Both the position numbers and the translations under genes were made by a program. A stretch of DNA of 25,142 bases from Priapulus caudatus (taxonomy: Eukaryota; Priapulida; Priapulimorpha; Priapulimorphida; Priapulidae): assembly GCF_000485595.1 (NCBI RefSeq), contig NW_014577296.1, positions 169,913 through 195,054 on the forward strand, read 5' to 3'. Numbering within the stretch: the stretch's first letter is position 1; each line of letters starts with the position of its first letter. Below the pieces are notes generated by a model that was not told where the DNA came from, searched no databases, and was given only the letters and a program-made list of their open reading frames with translations. Of the stretch, positions 10,370 through 20,200 are shown in pieces.

Positions 10370-10620
10370 TTATGTGGTGTGTGTGGATGTCGTGGTGTTG
10401 TGTGTGTGTGTGTGTGTGTGTAGGTGTTGTGTCGTTGTGTGTTGTGTGTGTGTGTGTGTGTGTGTTTGTGGGATGTGTGTGTGTGTGGTTGTTGTGTGGG
10501 TTCTGGTGTGCATGTGTGTGTGTGTGTGGTGTGGTGGTGGTGTGGTGTGTGATGTGTGTGTGCTGTTGCATGTGCCTGGTGTGTGTGTTGTGTGTGCGTG
10601 CGTGCGTGCGTGCGCGCGCG
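10314..10620. repeat. (TG)n tract, perfect then degenerate
   Basis: About 24 perfect TG units followed by interrupted TG/GTG repeats and a (TGCG)n/(CG)n end near 10596-10621. Confidence 0.95.
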
Positions 10621-10621
10621 C

Positions 10622-12070
10622 GTAAGTGTAAAGTGCGCACGGTGGGTTCCAGTATAATTCCATAGTGTCCTAACGATAGAGAAACTTAGTTTTCGTTATC
10701 ATAAGTTATCTAAATCATTCGCATAACCTAAATATCTTCATGCCCGACTGGGTTAGGGTTACCGTGGTTACCGTGGTTTAATACAAACAGCACAGTTTCT
10801 ACGCAGGATGTATTTACTGTGAACATCAGTTATTTTAAGACGTTGACGCGTTGTTTTGTTACAATCGTGACGTGTATTGCGCATACGTATAATGTATACG
10901 CATATATATGCGCATACGTTTAAACAACGCGCACGCAACGAAACTTACCAGCCACCTGTTATGCCGATCTCATTGTCTCCGCGCGTGACACTGCCTCGAT
11001 ATACAGTAACTCGATGTAATTCGTAGCGCATAATATAGGTAGTAAGCATACACATTGCCCTCGATCACATATCTGTTCTTACAAAATATAATCTGCGCTT
11101 TAAAACGCCAAGGTGAACGTCGCCATGTAAATGATCATCCGCCAAAACTGTGGCAAGCCAAGGCTACAACCACGAACCATTGTAGAGGGGAGGGAGTGCC
11201 CCGGCCCACAGCTATAGTGAAATCTAAACACTTGACACGCTCAACTTACAGTATGCGCGAGCAAACAGTATATATATATGCTGCCTTCGGCGAAGCTACG
11301 CTTCAGTTAAATTTACTTCTTCAAAAACGGGAATCGTACGCGCGTATATATGATATAGCACGATACATAGTGAAAATCGAAATTGTTGATACATAATAGA
11401 TACTATATACTGTATACTCTGTTACAGCCGCTATAGATGGAACTTACTTAATGATACTCCTTGATGTCGTAAACACGCAGTCATTTCCCGTTACTATATA
11501 TAGGGCAGCGGTTGTAAACCGTGTCAACTCAATGTATGCACTGCGTGTTTATACAAGGTGTGCTCTCATATTATAAAGTACTTGAAACTCAGCCCTCCCT
11601 CTTCGTAAGCGTAGGAATTACATCATCATCCCATAAGCATGTAAAGGTGCGTGGGGTTGGGGAGAGTAACAATAGATGGCATACGCGAATAATGACGAGT
11701 GCATACTTACAGCTATTTAAAGAAAACAAATCTAGGATAATATGATGCTGGAGGAATGATTTCCTTCTATTCTGCTATTTATTACATCAAATCTATTGTT
11801 ATTTACATTTATACCTAGCATGACCCTGACACTGACGCGTATTTCCCAGAGTATACTACATGTGCGTATGTGCTCACTAAAATTATTTGTATTCGCGAAA
11901 TGGCCACCTCCGGCGGCCATATTCGCTCGTTACGCGGATGAGACTACGATGATTTCTCTAAATCCCGGCCCGATTCATAGTAATCTTTTAGTAAAATATT
12001 GACTTGATACGAAGACAATAATACAAGGAACCTGTTACTAACATAAAATTTTCTGTCCCGGTATTTTCAT
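10622..12070. other. Gene-free spacer, nothing firmly recognised
   Basis: AT-rich sequence with short open frames showing no codon structure or family motif. An imperfect hairpin lies at about 10838-10935, where ACGCGTTGTTT faces AAACAACGCG around repeated GCGCATACG. The rest looks like old repeat-derived sequence. Confidence 0.5.
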
Positions 12071-12476
12071 TTCTATATAAAACAGTTTGTACACACCTTC
12101 TAATCCATTGTTTTTCTCTTCAAATTAAGGCTAATATAATATACGGAACCCGCTTAATACGATTATTTTTCTTTCGCCCGTCAGTTTCGTACTAACGGGG
12201 TGCGACTGTAGTAATGAATAGTAGTAATTGAATGAGGAGTTTAGGCTTTGCATTAATTGTATCTATTTGTGAACAATTGAACGCTACTAAAGTTCTTAAT
12301 TATACATATAAACCTATATAAAATACCTTGTACACACCTTGTAATCCATAACTTTTTCTTTGTTAATTCGGGGATAATATGTGTTGAAGTGGTTAATACG
12401 AACCCCGCTTAATACAATTATTTTTCTTTGGCCCGTTAGTTTTCTACTAACGGGGTTTGACTGTAGTAATGATTCT
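12071..12476 (+). repeat. Tandem pair of pogo/Tigger-like element ends
   Basis: Two related ~150-165-bp units (about 12071-12218 and 12312-12465) each end in CCCGTTAGT, a short loop, ACTAACGGGG and a GACTGTA end. On the opposite strand this reads TA then CAGTCAAACCCCGTTAGTA, the form typical of pogo/Tigger terminal inverted repeats with a TA target. No transposase is seen. The classification is inference from the terminal motif. Confidence 0.5.
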
Positions 12477-12546
12477 TGGAAAAATGTAGGCAAACGCTAC
12501 GCAGTAATGGTTTATATCCCCCGCACGTAGTGTAGCGGAACGTAGA

Positions 12547-13909
12547 TGTACGAGAGCCTAACGCTGTCCTAAACGTCCCTCGTTAAAGTGTTTCACGAAA
12601 CTTATGCCGGCGCGTTGTTGGACGGTCCTTAAAATTCAGCTGTAACGATGTTGCTGGCGGCATAGATTGGCACCCTATCTCTACACCTTGCTACTAGATA
12701 GTCTATATATAGAGACATGTTACAAGTCTAATGGCGACCCAGCTCACTGTGAGTTGCTACGCTAATCTCTCGCGTCATTTAGTTTTAATAAATGTAAGTA
12801 CAACAGCGTGCACACTAAAAATAATAGGTTAAAATTATTTTTAAATGCCAAGTACTTGAGAAATAATTAAACTAAAGCAAGGTTGTCATATTTCCTGCAA
12901 CTAGAACTACCACAAATGACGTATTGACTGAACAAAAATGTAACATAAATTCTGAAGGTTTAGATTTACGTTTACTTTGATACAGTGTTGGCGCCATATG
13001 ATACAGTAATTACATACACGAACAGCAGAAGCACATGTAAGGTGCAAGGAAGCATTTCGCCTCTTCAAAATCTGCTACCACAATAAGAAGCTTCTTAGCC
13101 ACACTTAACCCCTGCGCGTCATGCCTTCACAGGTTTCGCACAGTATTCTCGTAGACACAGAGAAGTTACCTTCTCGGCTGGGTTTCGCTTTACACTACGG
13201 CTTGCCAAAACAATGAAAACACGCGGAAAATCTCGCGTTGCTTGCCTAAGTACTAAGATACCTGCTTGTCCTTCTTGTTCTAAGATTCCTCCTTAATAGC
13301 AACGTCGTTGAGTTAGTGAGACGGTTGTGAAACGTGGAAACTTAGCGAGGCTTTCGTGAAACACTCTATATATAAGGATATCCTAAAACCTCTCTTTAAC
13401 CCATCACTAACGGCCCCTCAGGACTCTCTAGCGGAAACGCATATCCGGCAACTCCGATCGCATGCAGCAAATCAGCTGCCAGAGACATCCATATTGACAG
13501 ATTTCATCACGGGCTAATAAAAATAGATATTATTAGCTATTGATCTCATCAAGAGCGTATTAAGAAGGTTCGGATTCACAATCTTGATCCGGAATGAAAA
13601 TTCCTGGATCCTGGATTCCTGGATCCTGGATTGAAATGATCAAGGATCGGATTCACAATCATAATCGGTGCGGATTCACAAGCATGAATACGGCGTATTC
13701 ATACTCGCGCTATCACGGGAATGATACTAGCTGCGACTACTAACTAACTTGTCTACTTTGACTTCATTGATTACTTGACTATACAATTTCCGGATCTGCA
13801 AAACATCGCCTAGCCATTCGATGATGGCATATATTAATTTGCGCGTATGTGGGCATTGTCTTGTTGTGTGTACGTGCGTGTGTATAATAGTGCGCGCATC
13901 CATCCGTTC

Positions 13910-13972
<63 letters not shown>
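12547..13972 (+). repeat. Duplicated segment, copy 2 (matches 8828-10364)
   Basis: Same order and orientation as copy 1, from the ACGAGAGCC start to the (TG)n end. Its first ~870 bp also match the inverted element at 20297-21314 in reverse complement, so the block contains most of one MITE plus about 450 bp of unrelated sequence. No open frame of note. Confidence 0.93.
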
Positions 13973-13982
<10 letters not shown>

Positions 13983-14003
13983 TGTGTGTGTGTGCGCGCG
14001 TGT
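13911..14003. repeat. (TG)n microsatellite
   Basis: Long TG run with one TA interruption, passing into TGCG-rich repeats to about 14110. Confidence 0.97.
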
Positions 14004-14185
14004 GGCTTCTATGCTTACGTGCGTGCTTGCATGTGTGCGTGCGTGCGTGCGTGCATGTGTGCGTGCGTGCGTGCTTGCGTGCGTGCTTGCGTGTGTACGT
14101 GCGCGTGCACGTGTACGGCTTCTTACCAGACTGCATCGTGAAAATGATGAAGGAGCTTGTAAGCATACATAATGAAGCATCGTAA

Positions 14186-14188
<3 letters not shown>

Positions 14189-14245
<57 letters not shown>

Positions 14246-14255
14246 NNNNNNNNNN
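14189..14255. repeat. (TG)n microsatellite ending in an assembly gap
   Basis: A TG run of about 57 bp is followed by ten N (14246-14255), a gap of unknown true size. Confidence 0.97.
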
Positions 14256-15067
14256 AATTTCAGCCGGATTCGTGCACGCGCCTAGAAGTTATGCAGGAAC
14301 AAACAAAACGACATTATTCAAATTATTATAATAGGTTATGGGAGGTAGGTAAGGTGGTAATGGTGAGTAGGCGTGACAAAATTTCGTGACTCAACTGAAT
14401 AATGACGAGGGAATTTCCACCTACAGTTCCAAGAAATGAACTAGAAAAAAGACAAGATTATGCTAAAGAGATAATCTCGTTCTACTGAATAAGATAAATA
14501 TTCCTAACAACTGTAAATAACCGATTAATAATTACACGTACGTATTTTAGTGTTATTTACATTTATTAGGAAATTAATAAAAAACTACTTCAAAATAGAA
14601 GGGCAGCTGCCGCTACCCTCGCCTCCAAATGCCTGGGGTAGTTCATGCCCGATGACTCGGAAAATACGATATATAATAAGGGAATTCTTCGTAGTAAACC
14701 TCTTTTTTACCATAAACCTACTACACATTACTTGCATATCACTTCCTTCATCCAACGTAAACAACTAGAAAAGAATGCGGCGAGCAACGACGTGAGTGTA
14801 TCTACCAAAGCATGTAGTTTATTCTGGTATTTACATCGAAGTTATCATTTACATACAGGGGCCGATATTGTGCAAACGTCTAGCTATTTACAAACCCTGC
14901 TGGTATAAAATACAAAGCTACACGCAGCGAATTACATACCGCTGTCTTTACAAGTTCGTTACCGAGAGGCGCACAAACCTCACAGCAAGAAGGCACAAAT
15001 GATTCACTTACTATGTAAGAGAGAGGGAGACACAGGGAGAGAGAGAGAGAGAAAGAGAGAGAGAGAC

Positions 15068-15120
<53 letters not shown>

Positions 15121-16839
15121 AGCATACACACTAAAATGTTCACTGCGTCGAACCTTCTGAATTAATCGTATCCACATGTTTAGATGGCAGTTCAAACGTA
15201 TCTTCTTGAACATAACATATGAATGCCCTAGCTGCATCGAATCCAGGCTATGATAAGCCCTTCGTGAGAAACAGTGGTATCTGCAGGCGGTCACACACAA
15301 TACGTGAACTATCCGGCAAAAGAATACTTCACTGATAATTCTGAAATAATCACTAGTAGAAATTACAGCTCAGAAGTATAGGACACTGACCTAGGTTTTC
15401 ACATCTATATTAATATCAGAAATATATAATTACCCAGTAACATGACTTACTGATCCATGCGGGCACTGTGAAAAAACCATTATTCCAATTTACAAACAGG
15501 AAATATACTTCAATAATGTTAACCTTTCAACTCATCCACCACGTGAATCTCTGTAAGTCCATAAACGTGTGGTTTCCATACAGATACATAACAAACGAAG
15601 CTGTGTAAAAATGAGGCTGTACACATGAGACCTCAGCTCAGCGCTAACTACAATAACAACGTTTCTTATAAATGCAATCATCAAAAATACATTACGAGTA
15701 TATTACTGCTATATACAGTATATAGTATAAACTATATACTGTACATACTGTATATAGTTCTATATAGCTATATAACAGTAATGTTTGGTATCATGTTTAT
15801 CAGAAAGAAATCAAGGTACCAACCTGCAACATCATATAGAGAGAAAACAAAGGTATCTAAAGCCATTCGAATAAGAGAACTAAAAAGCTTACAATGTGAC
15901 TCCCCGTTAGGTAAAACAGATTTAAGAAGTTGCAACGTCAAATAAAATAGGCTAACAGATAAAATTCACAACCTTTTTCTTAAAATACAAATCTTATTTG
16001 AACACGCTCAGTTAGACAGAAGAACGGATCGAAGGGCCGGATGAAAAACACATGGATATAGATGTGTAAATAACTACACGTTTATTGCTATTATCAACTC
16101 TCCCGTTTTTGATGAATGTTTACATCGATAAGGGGAACAATGCTTGGTAGTGTTACATCCCAAGTTTCCACTGGGAAAGCCTTGGGTCAAGGGTGGATTC
16201 TTTCCATTGTATACGTATTAAACTGAATAACCAGACTGACCCCTTTCACACAAAAAAGAGCGAATGTAAATGCGAATACACAGCGATTGTAGGGATGTAA
16301 ATATCATAACTTCACAATTACCTAATAAAAAACACAGAGATTTCTGGATCTCGTTTACACATAGAATTCACTAGATGCCCTGAAACACTAATAACTTCAT
16401 TGAATTTTGAATAAAATTTGCACCAGCATATAATTAAATAAGAAGCCACGGTTTATTAGTGCAAGATTAAAAAGCCTGTGCCTGAACTATCACGTCATAA
16501 CAAAGATATCAGTTGCATTTACAAAGATATGCCCTGAATATATCACATATATCACATTACAAATAGACTGCGAATGCAGTGACATCTAGTGGTAACTTCT
16601 GGCACGTGTTCACAAACGGGATAAGTAATACAAAGCGAGCTCTGGCCCATAGCTACAGTTTTACATTGAAAATGTCAGTGCTTTAATCTCATATGCTGCC
16701 TAGAGAAAATACCAAGATTACGATATTGTATGTTTTGGTGGGAGAGGGATGTTTTATATGGTAAAAATGCTGCAATTCAGATGGTTTGTTTTCCAAAACA
16801 GATTTCTCCCATTAGTATAGTCACGGGCTAATATGATCT
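14256..16839. other. Gene-free AT-rich spacer, possibly distal Nav 3' UTR
   Basis: No coding exon recognised. It contains a (GA)n tract (15029-15118) and a TATAC/GTATA palindromic patch (15707-15780). Candidate minus-strand polyadenylation signals are ATTAAA (16683-16688) and AATAAA (16452-16457, 16081-16086, 14818-14823), but which one ends the Nav transcript cannot be decided. Confidence 0.45.
15029..15118. repeat. (GA)n microsatellite
   Basis: About 90 bp of GA repeat with a few AAAG and ACAG interruptions. Confidence 0.95.
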
Positions 16840-17172
16840 ATGCTTGCTTCACAGGGAAGGCACTAGCATTATGACATTGTATGAATCTTAGGAAAATCAC
16901 TACGACATGTATGTATGCTTCATTCGTAATAATCCAGTAATATGTTGTGGTGTGATTCACAGGTCATTATATCAGTACAATGATGTATGACTTCAACGAT
17001 ATTCCAGCACTATGATGCTGTCTGTATGTGTCTTGAGAAGGACTGCGATCAGTCGTGCGCTGAAACGTTCATGTGAAAGATTCCAGAATCACGATGCTGT
17101 ATGCTCCACAGGGCAGAAAGCAGCATCATGATGTTACATCCCTCACAGGGAAGATTCCAGTGTTATGATGTC
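16840..17172 (-). repeat. Degenerate ~37-bp tandem repeat, Nav 3' UTR and last codons
   Basis: At least nine units of 33-42 bp share the plus-strand core TTCCAGNATTATGATG followed by TGTATGCTTCACAGGGAAG-like sequence. The unit nearest the gene (17135-17172) spans the last nine codons, the stop codon and the first 3' UTR bases. Confidence 0.75.
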
Positions 17173-17280
17173 GGAGTCGTGAGTGCCACTGCCATGGCTG
17201 TCCAGACTCAGGGAATCACTGTCATTGCTCTGAGGACTTGAGTAATTAGCTGCCTCCTGTAGCCTCATCAGCATGTTTAA
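17143..17280 (-). CDS. NAV: Nav last exon: conserved C-terminus and stop
   Basis: The acceptor TTGCTTCAG precedes 17280; 45 codons and TGA follow. Begins LNMLMRLQEAANYSSPQS, the family C-terminal motif, followed by a Ser/Asp-rich tail ending ITLESSL. The tail beyond PQS is less conserved, and its last codons lie inside the 3' tandem repeat. Confidence 0.95.
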   Translation of the reverse strand, partial: LNMLMRLQEAANYSSPQSNDSDSLSLDSHGSGTHDSDIITLESSL

Positions 17281-20200
17281 CTGAAGCAATACAAGCGTTT
17301 CATTGTAACAACTCAGTAAGTCATCTATCGTCGTTTCGGATTCTGTGTGTCATTTCCTATTAACCTTATAAAATGTGGAAGAATTGAGGATGCCTTCCAA
17401 CTGAAATCTATGAAGCCACCTACTTTAAAAACACATCTTGTTCATAAGAAGAGCAAAATAAATTAACTAATAGAAAGCACGAGATGAATTCTAACTAGTC
17501 GAACTGGCCTGTTATCACATATAACATACACCTTTTCCAACAATAGTTTTATTTGAACACATTAAAAGGTGAATGATATCACATGTTCTCTCACACGTGT
17601 TGTGTGTGATCGGTCAGGCTAAGTCCGCCTTCTCTCACTACATGTCTTTGAATCTTGAGACAACTTACCAAAGGGTCAGCATCAACATCACCCTCATTGT
17701 CATTCATGTCGCTGCTTGGCGCAGGCTTAGCAGACTCTGCCACCTGGTGATGACATTCATAACCAACGTCTTCTTGCCGCAGTCGGAGCAGAGAGGGCCA
17801 GTCAGGCTCTTGATTCGTGTTGGGCCAGGGATAGGTCTTTCCCACCCATTCCATGGGATCGGACCATGGGCCCTTAGCACCGTAGACCTACGATGCAGCA
17901 TGAAATGTCGGTCATCAACACAAAGGCTGACAACATATGATGCAATAACAAGACCCCTAACCATGAAAAGCGGGTGTTTACTGTGTTATGAAACCGTAAC
18001 CTTGATGCAATCCAAAACATGAAAACGGCCCTATTGGGTGTTACTTCAAACTGCAGGCAATGAGAAATACTTGTTAAAAGACTCACCTGAACTGCTTCAC
18101 GGATGGCCTCTGTTAGATAGGGAACGATGGAATAATTCCACAAATCGGTGAACCAAACATGGGAACCTTCCATGTCCATGGGACAGGACAGAAATAGTCG
18201 GGGCCCTGTAGAAAGATCAAGTTTTTATTGTCACACATACAATCTATTGGTACGTCAACATACGTATTGAGATATGCTAGAATTAAGATTACCAATATAA
18301 AAAATAAAGAAAACGTATATACGAGAGCAAATAAGGGTACCATAAGCCCTTTTGCAGCTGATGTCATTGTTTTTTTCCATTACTTGTCAAATGTGTAGCT
18401 TCCCTGTGATGACATGTCTATTTACATCCCAGATACACTTTTGAACAAAATCAAATATATTTTTACTTAATTCGAAGCGAGCGGGCTCACCTATCGTGAT
18501 GTCAGAGGTGCTGTGGGATTCCAGGAAGGAGTTCAGGTGCAGCCAGACCTGTGGAATCCAGTCGACCACAGTCGCCATGCCTTCCTTGTGGGTCTCTGTG
18601 CGTACGCTTGTCTCCACGAGGCGACGGCGGAGGAAACGACCGAGGAAACCCTTCACGGGTTCCATGTGGTTCGCACAAAGAACCCACCTATTACAGAGAA
18701 CGGCGCACACTTGAGATGTCTGCATCACTTTTTCATAGGTTTCATATTTGTGAAAAAAAACACGCTTTTGTAAAAATATAGTAAGTACCTATTTAGGAAT
18801 TACAAAAAGTTCTGGGCAATGTGAATTATTGTGAATGTCAAAATTGATTACTATATAGTATATATATATATATATACAAGTTATAACTATTTGTTTAATT
18901 AAACAGAATGGCAAAATTATAATGTAGGTAGCTTAATTTTTGTGCAATTGAAATTGCTGGTACTAATTACAGTGACACAGTCACTTTAACAGGACTATAT
19001 CACACGGATCGTCTAAATGGTTACATGCACAATCGCAACAAAACGAGCTTCTGTAACGCTGCTAAGTAGATAGTATAGATCGCCGCGGAGACTACGTGAC
19101 GCACCTGAAGTTGTGATGAAGCTGCAGGTTGGTAGTTGAACAGTTCGTCTGGCTCATCGTACCGATGATGTATGGACACTGGTGGTACTTAACGTTGAGC
19201 AGTCCGTTAAAGACGTCGCTCAGCGCCCCCGCATGGTGCAGGTTGTCGAGGATGATGACGCTGGGAAGGTCTGCAGCGGTGGCGCCCTCACACTGATCGG
19301 CGATGTTGCTGAGGTATTGCCGAAGGTCCTTACTAGACTTGTGGTCGACACTGAACGTCGCGACGGAACCAGCCGTAAGTGACTTCCCCGACCTGCGGAC
19401 ACAATAACACACATATACATGAACAGAATAATAAATAAATAATTACATTACATAATAATAATAATAATTATAATAATAATAATGTAATAATAAATTAATA
19501 TGAACACTATAAGAGTACTTTAATCGACATTAGACTGTAACCATTATCCCACCATAAATATGATAGCGTGACAATGAAAACTTTATCCAAAATACAATAA
19601 CCGCATGTTGTACATTTACTCTGAACCTGTAAAGGAAATATAGCTATTCAGCCATGCTATCAACTTCAAGTATTTTATAACTAATTTTCACTACCAACAG
19701 GGTGTTCTATTCAGTTTGCCTCATCTTGTATCATTTTACCGAGATTTAACTGAGCCATAACTCCTACCCTAAAATCGTAGAATTATCAATTGACCTATCC
19801 ATCTGACAAAGATATCATAGGCACAGCTGCCTATGATATTGTTACTAGTGTCCAGACTACTGTGCATGTTTTGTGTGCACACCAAATTGTTGTTTTATCT
19901 CACTTTGTTCCCACGCATCACCTTTTAGAATGTGCAACCACAGCAGTATTTGACTAAAGCTACATCTTAACCATGCCAGGCAGATAGGTTAATAAAGTTA
20001 GTACTATTGACCTCAGAGGGTCTTACCTGAGAACAAGTGATTCAGCCAGCCGCTGTGCCAGGTAGCTCTTGCCCGTTCCACTAGGCCCACACAGGATAAT
20101 GCGCCTGTGCTCCAGCAGTAACGACATGTACCGCTGCAGCAGTGACTTAGGAATCATTGTCTCGAATGCCAGCGAGTCCACACAGCACTGTTCACTACCT

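Noticed and set aside
10224-14245. Long open frames coding Cys/Val or His/Thr repeats over (TG)n tracts
   Set aside because: They are the trivial translation of dinucleotide repeats, open in several frames on both strands, with no other protein sequence attached.
15625-15945. Plus-strand 106-codon open frame
   Set aside because: AT-rich, Ile/Tyr/Lys-dominated, partly made from the TATAC palindrome, with no family motif or splice context.
17573-18022. Plus-strand 149-codon open frame opposite Nav exon m
   Set aside because: A shadow of the conserved minus-strand exon. It lacks recognisable domains and the minus strand has full splice and family support.
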